From: Halieaceae bacterium
GTDB lineage: Bacteria; Pseudomonadota; Gammaproteobacteria; Pseudomonadales; Halieaceae
Length of the DNA: 53,426 nt
Assembly (NCBI GenBank): GCA_028280635.1
Contig: JANQLM010000007.1
Coordinates: 1-53,426 of the forward strand
Direction: 5' to 3'
Shown: positions 40,598-49,335 of the stretch, one piece after another
Layout: every line of letters starts with the position of its first letter
Numbering within the stretch: position 1 is the stretch's first letter
Translations under genes and position numbers: made by a program
Notes under the pieces: generated by a model
The model's database searches: none
Told to the model about the DNA's origin: nothing
Seen by the model: only the letters and a program-made list of their open reading frames with translations

Positions 40598-41817
40598 GTG
40601 GCGAGCCTTATGCCGGTGAACTGCCAGCGATCCGGTGGATAGAAAAAATTGCGGTAGCTCGAGCGCATCTGGCTGCGGCTGGTGACGCAGGAGCCGCCTC
40701 GCAGCACCAACTGATTGGCCATGAACTTGCCGTTGTATTCGCCCACCGCACCCGCTGCCGGTTTGTACCCCGGGTAGGGGCTATAGGCGCTGCTGGTCCA
40801 CTCCCACAGGCCGCCGTGAAGCTGCCAGTCAGCTTCACCGTGAGACGCATCGGGATGCAGACGCCCTGACTCCACGAACTGGCCGGCCACGTCAGTGCCG
40901 GCCGCGACCGCTTCCCACTCGAATTCCGTGGGCAGACGATAACCGGCCCAGCGGGCATAGGCATCGGCCTCGTAACCACTTACGTGGGATACCGGGCGCG
41001 CCGGGTCCAGGGGGCAGAGCCCGTACAGGGTGTACTCCTGCCAGCCGTCATCGCCATGCAACCAGTACAGCGGGGATTCCCAGCCGCGCTCCCCGACCGT
41101 GCGCCAGCCATCCGAGAGCCACAGCTCCGGGCGCTGGTAGCCGCCGTCATCGATAAAGGCCTGGTACTCGGCATTGGTCACCAGGCGGTCCGCCAGGGCG
41201 AAGGGCATCAACAGCACCGCGTGCGCGGGCAACTCATTGTCGAAGCAGAAGCCGGCATCGCTATGCCCTACCTGCACCTGGCCGCCGGAATGTTCGCACC
41301 AGCCCAGCGGGCGCTCCGCACCCGGCGACGGCTCTCCCTTGCTGTAAGCGGGGTACAGCGGATTGCGCGACAGGCTGTACTTGATATCGGTAAAAAACAG
41401 CTCCTGGTGCTGCTGCTCGTGATGCGTGCCGAGCTCCACCAGGCGGGTGATGGTGTCAAGCTCCGGATGTCCGGAGGCCAGCAGTTCGCCGACCCAGGCG
41501 TCCACGTGCTCCCGGTAGGCCAGCACATCTTCCAGCACCGGTCGCGACAGCAGGCCCCGCTCCGGCCGCGGGTGCTGGTCCCCGATACCGTTGTAATAGG
41601 AATTGAACAGCACCTCGTAGGCGGGGTGGAAAGCCCGGTAGTCTGCGGCATAGGGCTTGAGGATGAAGGTCTCGAAGAACCAGGTGGTATGGGCCAGGTG
41701 CCACTTCGGCGGACTGGTATCCGCCATCGCCTGCAGGCTGTAGTCCTCTTTTTCCAGCGGTTCGCAGAACCGCTCCGAATCGGTGCGCACGCGAGTAAAA
41801 CGTTCGGCGAGATTCAT
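40588..41817 (-). CDS. egtB: Hercynine oxygenase/sulfoxide synthase
   Basis: A 409-residue iron enzyme joining hercynine to a thiol (gamma-glutamylcysteine or cysteine) with O2. The N-terminal DinB-like domain supplies the three-His site: WHLAHTTWFFE (about residue 40) and HHEQQHQE (about 132-139). The C-terminal FGE-sulfatase domain ends with VLRGGSCVTSRSQMRSSYRNFF. This type belongs to bacterial EgtB. The start overlaps the transporter gene stop by four bases. EgtC and EgtE are absent nearby; the C-S lyase must be elsewhere. Confidence 0.95.
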   Translation of the reverse strand: MNLAERFTRVRTDSERFCEPLEKEDYSLQAMADTSPPKWHLAHTTWFFETFILKPYAADYRAFHPAYEVLFNSYYNGIGDQHPRPERGLLSRPVLEDVLAYREHVDAWVGELLASGHPELDTITRLVELGTHHEQQHQELFFTDIKYSLSRNPLYPAYSKGEPSPGAERPLGWCEHSGGQVQVGHSDAGFCFDNELPAHAVLLMPFALADRLVTNAEYQAFIDDGGYQRPELWLSDGWRTVGERGWESPLYWLHGDDGWQEYTLYGLCPLDPARPVSHVSGYEADAYARWAGYRLPTEFEWEAVAAGTDVAGQFVESGRLHPDASHGEADWQLHGGLWEWTSSAYSPYPGYKPAAGAVGEYNGKFMANQLVLRGGSCVTSRSQMRSSYRNFFYPPDRWQFTGIRLATWL

Positions 41818-43280
41818 GTTTTAGTAGCTACCAGATGCGGGGGCAGGATGGCCCGTTCCAACCATTCAAACAGAAATTCGGTGACGATGGCCAGTAAGGC
41901 GGCAGGAATGGCACCCTGCAGGATCAAACCATGGTCATTCAGATTGAGCCCGGTAACGATCGGCTCACCCAAACCGCCGGCACCGACAAAGGCCGCCAGC
42001 GTGGCCGTGCCGATGCTGATAATGGCCGCCGTCTTGACTCCCGCCAGGATCATCGGCAAAGCCAGCGGGATTTCCACATGACGCAGCCGCTGCACCGTAC
42101 TCAGACCCATGCCCTCGGCCACATCGCGCAGCAGCGGATCGATGGACTGGATGCCCGCCAGGGTGTTGCGAATAATCGGCAGCAGGGAATACAGGAACAG
42201 GGCCAGCACCGCCGGCACCTGGCCCAGGCCCAGCAAAGGTACCAGGATAGCCAGCAGCGCCAGGGAAGGGATGGTCTGCATCAGGCCCGCCAGGTAGACC
42301 GCCCAGGCGGCGGCGCGCGGGTGCTGGCTCAGGTAGATCGCCAGCGGCAGCGCGAGGGCACAGGCAAACAGCAGGGCCATGCCAGTCAGCTTGAGGTGGC
42401 GAGCCGTATTGCCAAGGATCTGGCTGGCGCTGCCCAACTCGCCGGAGTCGGCCCGGCCCAGGTAGTTGGCCACCACGCTGCGCGGAGAGACGCCGGGCTC
42501 GCCGGCGGCGGCGTTCAGCGACTGGATGCGGCCTTCATCCAGGCTGCCGACCAGCTCCGCCAGCAGCGCTTTCGCCGGGGCTGGCAGGTCCCGGCGTGCC
42601 AGCAGCAGGGCGTCATAGCGCGGGAAGAACTGGCGGTCATCCTCGAGAAGCCGCAGGTCGAAAGACTGCAAATCCCCGTCGGTGGTGTAGGCATCCGTTG
42701 CCGATAGCTGGCCGCTGGCGATGGCCCGGTAGGCGAGCGCATGCTCCAGCCCGGACACGTCGTGGGGCAGTTCATAATGCTGCTTGAGTGACGGCCAGCC
42801 GTCGGCGCGATTCAGGAACTCAAGGGAAAACCCCAGCTTCAGGTCCGGGTGGTCAGCCAGGTCGCTGATGCGGGTAATACCGAGGGATTCCGCCAGCGTC
42901 CGGTCAACGGCGATGGCGTAGCTGTTGTTGAAACCCAGCTCCACAACAATTTCCAGGTCGCGCTCCGCCAGCACAGCGGCCAGCTCGATGGGGTCGGCAT
43001 CCGGTCGCCGAAGGATCGTCTGGGCCAGGGTACCGGTGTACTCCGGGTAGACATCGACCTCGCCCGCCAGCAGCGCCTCCCACAACACCATGGTGCCGCC
43101 GAGACCCTGTTTGCGCGCCACTTCGAAGCCACCCAACTCCAGGTTCTGGGCGGCGATCTCCGCCAGCACATGGCTCTCCGTAAAGGTTTTGGATGCCACG
43201 GTGATCGGCTCAGCTGCCGCTATTGCCGGCAAGAGCAGGCAGGCGGCAAGCAGCCATGCGGACGGCCGGCGCCGCATCAC
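41814..43280 (-). CDS. ABC transporter substrate-binding/permease fusion, betaine or ergothioneine type
   Basis: A 488-residue fusion. After signal peptide SAWLLAACLLLPAIAAAEP comes an OpuAC/ProX-type binding domain (residues about 25-285: ITVASKTFTESHVLAEIAAQ, EYTGTLAQTIL, a TTDGDLQSF region), then an OpuBB/ProW-type permease with helices and the EAA-like VAEGMGLSTVQRLRHVEIPLALPMI coupling loop. The binding-domain family recognises trimethylammonium compounds. EgtU (H. pylori) and EgtUBC (Streptococcus) are similar fusions that import ergothioneine. Position in an egtBD operon with ATGA overlaps on both sides suggests ergothioneine, hercynine or a betaine as substrate. Here the binding domain precedes the permease. 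Confidence 0.88.
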   Translation of the reverse strand: MMRRRPSAWLLAACLLLPAIAAAEPITVASKTFTESHVLAEIAAQNLELGGFEVARKQGLGGTMVLWEALLAGEVDVYPEYTGTLAQTILRRPDADPIELAAVLAERDLEIVVELGFNNSYAIAVDRTLAESLGITRISDLADHPDLKLGFSLEFLNRADGWPSLKQHYELPHDVSGLEHALAYRAIASGQLSATDAYTTDGDLQSFDLRLLEDDRQFFPRYDALLLARRDLPAPAKALLAELVGSLDEGRIQSLNAAAGEPGVSPRSVVANYLGRADSGELGSASQILGNTARHLKLTGMALLFACALALPLAIYLSQHPRAAAWAVYLAGLMQTIPSLALLAILVPLLGLGQVPAVLALFLYSLLPIIRNTLAGIQSIDPLLRDVAEGMGLSTVQRLRHVEIPLALPMILAGVKTAAIISIGTATLAAFVGAGGLGEPIVTGLNLNDHGLILQGAIPAALLAIVTEFLFEWLERAILPPHLVATKT

Positions 43281-44020
43281 GACGGCTCTCCCAATAACTC
43301 AAGCAGGATCTGTTCCGGCTCCTGGTGCGGATGGCGAGCTCTCAGCTCACCGACTTCGGCCTGCTCCAGCAAACGCCCCTGCTCCAGCACCACGATACGG
43401 TCGGCGAGCTTCATGGCCTCGCGCATGTCGTGAGTCACCAGCAGGATACAGCGTGGCTCCTGTTGCTGGAGCTCGCGAATTTGCGCATGCACATCGAGCC
43501 GGGTCAGGGGGTCCAGGGCGCCGAAGGGCTCATCCAGCAACAACAGGGCGGGCTCCAGCACCATCGCCCTGGCCAGGCCCGCGCGCTGTTGTTGGCCGCC
43601 ACTCAGTTCGTGGGGGTAACGCGACAGCAGTCCGCCATCCAGGTGCACCAGTTCCAGCAGCCGCGCCAGGCGTGCTTCGATGCGCGTTTGGTCCCAGCCC
43701 GCCAGCCGCGCTGACAGGGTAATGTTCGACTCAACCGACAGGTGCGGGAACAGCCCGGTGCCCTGCACCGCATAACCGATGCCGCGGCGAAGCGTGGGCA
43801 AAGCCGAGTAGTCGATGGGTTTGCCCATCACCTCGACCCGGCCCGCAGTTGGCCGAACCAAGCCGTTGATAGTGCGCAGCAAGGTCGACTTGCCGCTGCC
43901 GCTGCGGCCGATCACGGCGGTGACAGAGTCTTCAGGGAAACCGACAGTGATGTCGGAGAGTACCGGCGTGCCGGCGAATTCCATGCCGAGTTGGTGAAGG
44001 GCGACGGCCGTCAAGGGCAA
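43277..44020 (-). CDS. ABC transporter ATP-binding protein, OpuA/ProV-like
   Basis: A 247-residue ATPase with Walker A GRSGSGKST (38-46), Q-loop GYAVQGTGLFPHLSVESNI, signature LSGGQQQRAGLARAM, Walker B LLLLDEPFGALDP and switch VTHDMREAM. The C-terminal CBS-type tail of osmoregulated ProV proteins is missing, as in transporters not gated by ionic strength. First gene of the four-gene operon; coupled to the fusion protein by a four-base overlap. Energises uptake of the quaternary-amine cargo bound by its partner. Confidence 0.93.
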   Translation of the reverse strand: MPLTAVALHQLGMEFAGTPVLSDITVGFPEDSVTAVIGRSGSGKSTLLRTINGLVRPTAGRVEVMGKPIDYSALPTLRRGIGYAVQGTGLFPHLSVESNITLSARLAGWDQTRIEARLARLLELVHLDGGLLSRYPHELSGGQQQRAGLARAMVLEPALLLLDEPFGALDPLTRLDVHAQIRELQQQEPRCILLVTHDMREAMKLADRIVVLEQGRLLEQAEVGELRARHPHQEPEQILLELLGEPS

Positions 44021-44085
44021 CCGTCCCTGGGCAAATCCATGTGGGCCTCTCGGGCTTTGTTTCAGCCAGTGTAGAGAGGCGCATC

Positions 44086-44150
44086 AAAAAAACAACCGGC
44101 GGCACCCACGCGCGCGAGGCCATCGCTACGCAGGCTTCTGCCGCCGGTTG
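44086..44150 (-). terminator. Terminator of the Fur-regulated small-gene pair
   Basis: On the minus strand, CAACCGGCGGCA and TGCCGCCGGTTG form a perfect 12-base stem followed by TTTTTTT. The stem starts inside the 3' end of the 57-residue gene and spans its stop. The 34-base loop is unusually long but has secondary GC pairing. Confidence 0.75.
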
Positions 44151-44299
44151 AGTAAAAGGACCCTCTTGAGGCTGGTGTGCAACAGGCGCTGGGAATGTTC
44201 GTCCAGGCAGTGCAACTGCTCGACATGCAGTTCGTGCCGGCGCAGCAGGTCTTCAACGAGGTCAGCCGGCAGCGCCACGTGAACCAGCCGCTTGACCAC
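44126..44299 (-). CDS. Small unknown protein, second gene of the Fur-controlled pair
   Basis: A 57-residue protein (MVKRLVHVALPADLVEDLLR...). GTG 44299 overlaps the TAG of the preceding gene (TAGTG), a typical coupled junction. Helical, with His/Cys-rich RHELHVEQLHCLDEHSQRLL and a basic C-terminus (LLLNRRQKPA). The longer frame begins inside the upstream gene in another frame and is rejected. No family recognised; iron-related by its position. Confidence 0.65.
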   Translation of the reverse strand: MVKRLVHVALPADLVEDLLRRHELHVEQLHCLDEHSQRLLHTSLKRVLLLNRRQKPA

Positions 44300-44610
44300 T
44301 AGTGCACCGTAGCGGACGCGTGGCCATTCAACTGCAGTATCCTGGCCACCATGCTGAGCTGGGCCGCACTGGCAGCGTGGCGCCGCACCCAGCTGCGATC
44401 GCAACAGCTCGCATCGCGCACCATCAGTTGGGCGGTCTCATAGGCACAACCCGCGTGGCGCCAGGCGTTCAGCCAGTCTTTCGCCGCCATCAGCCGCTGG
44501 GCCTGCTCGAAGCCGCTGTGCCAGAAAGGCCCCGCCACTTCCGGGCTGCCCTCGATCCACTGGCGATGGCGCGGGCAGATGAAACTGAAGTCGAATCCGG
44601 GAGTGAGCAT
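44299..44610 (-). CDS. Small cysteine/histidine-containing protein under a Fur box
   Basis: A 103-residue protein: FICPRHRQWIEG near the start, HAGCAYETAQL and DASCCDRSWVRRH in the second half (four Cys, several His), with no signal peptide or membrane helix. AGAGGTGG precedes the ATG at 44610, and a Fur box lies 12 bases upstream, so it should be made under iron starvation. Possible metal binding or role in iron sparing; no family recognised. Translationally coupled to the 57-residue gene. Confidence 0.7.
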   Translation of the reverse strand: MLTPGFDFSFICPRHRQWIEGSPEVAGPFWHSGFEQAQRLMAAKDWLNAWRHAGCAYETAQLMVRDASCCDRSWVRRHAASAAQLSMVARILQLNGHASATVH

Positions 44611-44622
44611 TGACCACCTCTT

Positions 44623-44643
44623 AAATGATAATGATTATCATTT
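44623..44643. promoter_or_regulatory. Fur box
   Basis: AAATGATAATGATTATCATT(T) is a 21-base palindrome broken only at the central base, nearly identical to the classical Fur consensus GATAATGATAATCATTATC. It lies immediately upstream of the ribosome binding site of the 103-residue gene and 153 bases before the divergent 64-residue gene. Confidence 0.9.
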
Positions 44644-44796
44644 AGATTAGTGCGATGAGCGGCGTTTGCCAACCCCCTGTCGACAAAAAATAACGTGAGC
44701 GGCCTGTCACAAAATATTCACCACTGCGTATTTTTGCTGCAACAGCCCGGCGGCATCCTGCTCGCGAATTAGGAGTGTCAGTGGGGTGCAGGCACC

Positions 44797-44991
44797 ATGG
44801 CTAAGCTGAAGTCCCCGGCCAGCGAACACGAAAAAGAACGCATGCGGGCCGAAATAGATTCTCAAGTTGCAGAGTTCCTCCGCCGCGGCGGCAAGATCGA
44901 CGTGTTAACCAGCGAGAGTGCCGGGGGTCCCGATATCGGGAGCGTCTGGCACCAGCAGGACGACATGTCGAATATTGTCCCGCAGCAGTAA
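44797..44991 (+). CDS. Small SutA-like or unknown protein
   Basis: A 64-residue protein. The segment MRAEIDSQVAEFLRRGGKID matches the pattern E-x-FLxRGGKI found in SutA-type RNA-polymerase-associated proteins and in other short gammaproteobacterial proteins. The rest is polar and acidic (SESAGGPDIGSVWHQQDD). It lacks the long acidic N-terminal tail of SutA. It lies 40 bases upstream of the acyltransferase gene, so the two may share a transcript. Confidence 0.6.
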   Translation: MAKLKSPASEHEKERMRAEIDSQVAEFLRRGGKIDVLTSESAGGPDIGSVWHQQDDMSNIVPQQ

Positions 44992-45031
44992 TTGAACCCG
45001 CACAGCAGGGAGAGTTGATGAGGCCAGTGAC

Positions 45032-46786
45032 ATGCTGAACGTCGAGCATATCCTCGAAGAACGTTACCCCGACTTTGTAAACCAGCATACGAAGACCGCC
45101 AGTACCCTCTCCCGCTTTCTCAGCTTTCTTTTCTACGAATCGCGCTTCCAGCAGTTTGAGCGTGACTACCCGCACCTGGAAGGCTTTGATTTCGTAGAGG
45201 CGGCACTGCGCTACTTCGATTTCACCCTGCGCCTGCGGGAAGACGAGAGGGCACGAATTCCCTCCACGGGGCCGGTAGTGATTATTGCCAATCACCCCAT
45301 CGGCTCGCTGGATGGCCTGGCCCTGCTGAATCTCGTTCGCGAAGTCCGCACCGATGTGAAGGTGGTCGCCAATGACCTGCTGGCGGTACTGAATCCGCTG
45401 AAGCCGGTGATGCTGCCGGTGAACAATATGGGCGGCAACACGCCCAAGACCAACCTGGCCAATATCAAGCAGCACCTGAAGGACGACGGCGCGCTGATTA
45501 TCTTCCCGGCCGGCGAGGTTTCCCGTTTCGGCCCCACCGGTATCAAGGACGGCAAGTGGCAGTCGGGTTTCGTGAAAATCGCCAAGTCTGCCCAGGCGCC
45601 TATCCTGCCGATTTTTGTAGCGGGACGTAACAGCCTGTTCTTCTACAGCATCTCCTTCCTGGCCAAGCCGCTGTCTACGCTGTGGCTGGTGCGGGAAATG
45701 TTCAAGCAGAGCCACAACACTGTGGACACCCGGGTCGGCAATCCCATTCCCTACGACATCTACTCGCGGGTCGACGGCGGCGCCAAGCACCTGGCCGCCC
45801 TGTTCCGCAAGCACGTCTATCGGCTCGCCCGCGGCCGCCGCGGCATTTTCCTGACCACGGAGACGGTCGCCGCCCCGGAGAACCGCCTGCTGTTGAAGCG
45901 CGAACTGGAGCAGTGCGAGCTGCTGGGCGACACGCCCGACGGCAAGCAGATCTACCTGTACAAGCAGCAGACCTCCGACTGCCTGATGCGCGAGATCGGT
46001 CGCCTGCGCGAGCTGACGTTTCGTTCGGTGGGTGAAGGCTCCGGGCTACCCCGCGACATCGACCGCTTCGACCGCGACTACTTCCAACTGGTGCTGTGGG
46101 ATCCGGAGCAGTTGGAGATTGCCGGCGCCTATAGGATTGGCGATTCCGCCGACCTGGTGGCACGCAAAGGTGTGGAAGCGCTATACACCCACACCCTGTT
46201 TGAGTTCGGCGAGGGCATGCGCCCGGTGCTGGAACGCGGCCTGGAGCTGGGCCGCAGCTTCGTGCAGCCGCGCTACCAGAACCGCCAGAGCCTGGACTAC
46301 CTGTGGTGCGGCATCGGCGCCTTCCTGCGTCGCTACCCGAACTACCGTTACCTGTACGGACCGGTGTCGATCAGCCGCTTTTACAGCGACGCGGCCATCG
46401 CTCGCATCGTGTATTACTACTCATGTCACTACGGTTCCGATGAGCTGGGCGTCACCGGGCGCAACCCTTACCTGGTGCAGCCGGAGTACCAGCACAAGCT
46501 CATCGAAGCGTTTTCCGGCACTGACCGTGAGGCCGACTTCAAGGCGCTGAGAGAGCACCTGGCCGAGCACGGTATGCCGGTCCCTATTCTGTTCAAGCAT
46601 TACTCGGAAGTGGCCGAGCCCGAGGGCGTGCGTTTCGCCGCCTTCAATATCGACCCCGATTTCGGAGACTGTGTCGACGGCTTTCTGGTCGTCGATCTGC
46701 AACAACTGAAACCGCGCAAAAGAAAGCGGTACCTGGGAACGGATGTGACCTTAGAGGGAGAAGACCATGGAAGCCCTGAGCTTTGA
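45032..46786 (+). CDS. OlsF-like bifunctional acyltransferase (ornithine-lipid type)
   Basis: A 584-residue two-domain protein. The N-terminal half is a PlsC/OlsA-like O-acyltransferase with ANHPIGSLDGL (His and Asp of the catalytic motif), FPAGEVSRFG and WQSGFVKIA. The C-terminal half is an OlsB/hemolysin-like GNAT N-acyltransferase: LMREIGRLRELTFRSVGEGS, FQLVLWDPEQLEIAGAYRIG, RYQNRQSLDYLWCGIGAFL. OlsF in Serratia makes ornithine lipids alone with this order of domains. Membrane-associated. It overlaps the start of the LpxH-like gene by 20 bases, implying coupled expression. Confidence 0.82.
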   Translation: MLNVEHILEERYPDFVNQHTKTASTLSRFLSFLFYESRFQQFERDYPHLEGFDFVEAALRYFDFTLRLREDERARIPSTGPVVIIANHPIGSLDGLALLNLVREVRTDVKVVANDLLAVLNPLKPVMLPVNNMGGNTPKTNLANIKQHLKDDGALIIFPAGEVSRFGPTGIKDGKWQSGFVKIAKSAQAPILPIFVAGRNSLFFYSISFLAKPLSTLWLVREMFKQSHNTVDTRVGNPIPYDIYSRVDGGAKHLAALFRKHVYRLARGRRGIFLTTETVAAPENRLLLKRELEQCELLGDTPDGKQIYLYKQQTSDCLMREIGRLRELTFRSVGEGSGLPRDIDRFDRDYFQLVLWDPEQLEIAGAYRIGDSADLVARKGVEALYTHTLFEFGEGMRPVLERGLELGRSFVQPRYQNRQSLDYLWCGIGAFLRRYPNYRYLYGPVSISRFYSDAAIARIVYYYSCHYGSDELGVTGRNPYLVQPEYQHKLIEAFSGTDREADFKALREHLAEHGMPVPILFKHYSEVAEPEGVRFAAFNIDPDFGDCVDGFLVVDLQQLKPRKRKRYLGTDVTLEGEDHGSPEL

Positions 46787-47561
46787 AGGGGAAATACACT
46801 GCAAGACCCTGTGGATTTCGGACGTACACCTCGGTAGCGCAAACTGCAAAGCGGAACACCTGATCCAGCTACTGGACCGGGTGCGCTGTGAGCGGCTCTA
46901 CCTAGTGGGCGACATCGTCGACATGTGGGCGATGTCCAAGCGCGTGTTCTGGCCGGAATCCCACAACCTGGTGCTGCGCAAGCTGCTCAACAAGTCCAAG
47001 GCCGGCGTAGAGATTATCTACATCCCCGGCAATCACGACGCCAACTTCCGCGAGTTCTGCGGCAGCGAGTTCGGCCACGTGGTGATCAAACGCCGCCACG
47101 TGCATGTGACGCCAGATGGCCGTCGCCTGCTGGTCACCCACGGTGACGAGTTGGACCACGCCGTGCGCTTCAGCCGCATCAACCGGCTGATCGGCGACTG
47201 GGCCTACGACACCATGATGATCGTGAACCGCTGGGTGAACAGGATTCGCGACCGTATGGGTCTGCCCTACTGGTCGCTGTCAGGCTGGATCAAGAACAAC
47301 GTTTCCCAGGCGGAAGCTGCGATCCAGGCCTACCAGGCAGCGGCGGTCAACATGGTCCGCGAGCGCGGTTACGACGGCATCATCTGCGGCCACCTGCACC
47401 ACCCGGTCATCCAGCAGTACGAAGACATTCTCTACTGCAATGATGGGGACTGGGTGGAGAACTGTACCGCCCTGCTGGAAGACGACGCCGGCCAGCTCAA
47501 GCTACTGCGCGGTATCAGCAGCCGGGAGGAGCGTTCAGACGTGCTGTTTGTCGCTGCCTGA
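46767..47561 (+). CDS. UDP-2,3-diacylglucosamine diphosphatase-like metallophosphatase
   Basis: A 264-residue calcineurin-like phosphoesterase of the LpxH/YbbF type. Metal motifs in order: DVHLGS, GDIVDMWA, GNHDANF, VTHGDELDH and GHLHHPVIQQ. An amphipathic region after the core (LIGDWAYDTMMIVNRWVNRI) could contact membrane. This longer LpxH-like subgroup occurs beside lipid acyltransferases and may act on a lipid pyrophosphate or similar rather than in lipid A synthesis. AGGGAGA precedes the ATG. The last 20 bases of olsF-like overlap its start. Confidence 0.8.
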   Translation: MEALSFEGEIHCKTLWISDVHLGSANCKAEHLIQLLDRVRCERLYLVGDIVDMWAMSKRVFWPESHNLVLRKLLNKSKAGVEIIYIPGNHDANFREFCGSEFGHVVIKRRHVHVTPDGRRLLVTHGDELDHAVRFSRINRLIGDWAYDTMMIVNRWVNRIRDRMGLPYWSLSGWIKNNVSQAEAAIQAYQAAAVNMVRERGYDGIICGHLHHPVIQQYEDILYCNDGDWVENCTALLEDDAGQLKLLRGISSREERSDVLFVAA

Positions 47562-47580
47562 GAGGACCTGAGGCAGCCGC

Positions 47581-49335
47581 TCAGAAGCGGTTGGTCAACC
47601 ACAGGGCCTGGTAGGGAGCGATCTCTATCATGCCCTGTTGGTCATGGTAGGCAGCACCGCTGACCAGGTCCTTCCACTGCTCCGTTCCCACCAGGTTGAT
47701 TTCCGCCAGGCTCACGGCCTGAACCACGTCGGTAACGTTGTAAACGCAGAAGATACTCTGGCTGCGGTCCATGCTCTGGCGCCAGAAGGCAAAAATCTTG
47801 GTGCCCAGGTGCATGGTGAATTGGGTGGCGTTGGGGTGAAAAGCCGGCTGGGCGCTGCGCAGGCCGATCAGGCGGGTGATGCGCTCAAAGATGCGGCCGT
47901 GGTGGCGCGCTTCGTCCGCCAGCGCCACACGCAATTCTTCATCGTCCCAGATATGGCGGTTGATGGTGCGCGCCCGACCGGTATTCTCCACCCGGCCGTA
48001 GTCATTTTCCGTGCCCAGCAGGCTATGGATGTAGAAGGCGGGAATACCTTCGAGCGCCATCATGATGGCATGGGCACAGACGAAGCGGTCTTCCTGGTAG
48101 CCATCACGGCCACCGTCGATGGTGCCCTGTAGCGCGTCGTACAGCGCGACGTTGATTTCGTAGGGCTTGTCATAGCCCTCCCGGGCGCGGCGCATGGTGA
48201 CCCGCCCGCCGCAGTCCCGCATACAGTCCAGCAGACGATCGATATCTTCCTGTTCCAGCAGGCCGTCCAGAGGCCGCAGGCCAATGCCGTCATGGGAGGC
48301 AATAAAGTTGAGATACGCAGTGCCCGATTGGGCCGGCGGCATACTCATCATCCAGGTCTTCAGGTGCCGGCAATCCCCTTCCACCAGGGTGTAGACCAAC
48401 AGCGGCGGCAAGGAGAAGTTGTAGATCAGGTGCGCCTCATTGGCGTTGCCAAAATAGGTGAGGTTCTCGCGGTTGGGCACGTTGGTTTCGGTCACCACCA
48501 CCGCGCGCTCGGTGTGGTGCTCGATCAGGGTGCGGTACAGCTTGATCACCTCATGGGTCTGGGGCAGGTGCACACAGGAGGTGCCGGCCTCCTTCCAGAG
48601 GAAGGCCACCGCGTCCATCCGGAACAGTTCCACGCCGTGTTCCAGGTAGTGGCGGATGATGCCGGCAAACTCCACCAGCACCCTGGGATTGGCGAAGTTG
48701 AGGTCTACCTGGTCGGCGCTGAAGGTACACCAGACGTAGCGGGTGCCGTCGGCAGTTTCCACCTCGGTCAGCAGCGGTGAATTGCGCGGGCGTACCACGG
48801 CGCTGTAATCCGCCTCCGGGTCACCCTCCACAAAGAAATCCCTGCCGGGGTCTTCACGCTTCTTGAAATTGTCGAACCAGCGGCTGCGGGAGGAGGCATG
48901 ATTCAGCACCAGGTCGGACATCAACCGGAAGTCGCTGGCGATGGCGCTGATGTCCTGCCACTCCCCTACCGCAGGATTGACCACCAGGTAGTCCATAACG
49001 GCGAAGCCGTCATCGGAACTGAATGGGAAGAAAGGCAGGATATGGACGCCGGAAATTGTGTTACCAAGGTACTCGCGCAGGAACCGGTGCAGTGTCTTGA
49101 GAGGTGTCTCGCCACCATCGACGATGGTATCGCCGTAGGTGATAAGAATATTGTCTGATTCATCCCAGTGGTTGAGGTGCGGCCGGGGCGCCTGGCAGCG
49201 CTCCTCAAGACCCATGGTCTGCATCAACTCATTGGCCAGCGTACGGTGATCGCCAGCGCCGTAGATAATCTCCAGGTGCTTCTGTAGCCGGTACTGCAGG
49301 CCCGCGAGGGTCTCAGCGGGGGGCGGCGTATTCAC
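47581..49335 (-). CDS. Glucosylglycerate phosphorylase (GH13 subfamily 18)
   Basis: A 584-residue sucrose-phosphorylase-like enzyme. GTG 49335 follows GAGGAAG and is preferred over upstream codons lying in gpgS sequence. GH13 features: GVHILPFFPFSSDDGFAV, DLVLNHASSRSRWF, FRMDAVAFLWKEAG (nucleophile Asp), VTETNVPNRENLTYF (acid/base Glu) and FIASHDGIGLRPLDG. The gene set around it (GpgS, GpgP, glycerate kinase) points to phosphorolysis of glucosylglycerate to glucose-1-phosphate and D-glycerate rather than of sucrose. Cytoplasmic. Overlaps gpgS by 23 bases. Confidence 0.88.
   Translation of the reverse strand: MNTPPPAETLAGLQYRLQKHLEIIYGAGDHRTLANELMQTMGLEERCQAPRPHLNHWDESDNILITYGDTIVDGGETPLKTLHRFLREYLGNTISGVHILPFFPFSSDDGFAVMDYLVVNPAVGEWQDISAIASDFRLMSDLVLNHASSRSRWFDNFKKREDPGRDFFVEGDPEADYSAVVRPRNSPLLTEVETADGTRYVWCTFSADQVDLNFANPRVLVEFAGIIRHYLEHGVELFRMDAVAFLWKEAGTSCVHLPQTHEVIKLYRTLIEHHTERAVVVTETNVPNRENLTYFGNANEAHLIYNFSLPPLLVYTLVEGDCRHLKTWMMSMPPAQSGTAYLNFIASHDGIGLRPLDGLLEQEDIDRLLDCMRDCGGRVTMRRAREGYDKPYEINVALYDALQGTIDGGRDGYQEDRFVCAHAIMMALEGIPAFYIHSLLGTENDYGRVENTGRARTINRHIWDDEELRVALADEARHHGRIFERITRLIGLRSAQPAFHPNATQFTMHLGTKIFAFWRQSMDRSQSIFCVYNVTDVVQAVSLAEINLVGTEQWKDLVSGAAYHDQQGMIEIAPYQALWLTNRF

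Noticed and set aside
44801-45814. A 337-residue minus-strand protein
   Set aside because: Antisense of the SutA-like and OlsF-like genes with no motif of its own.
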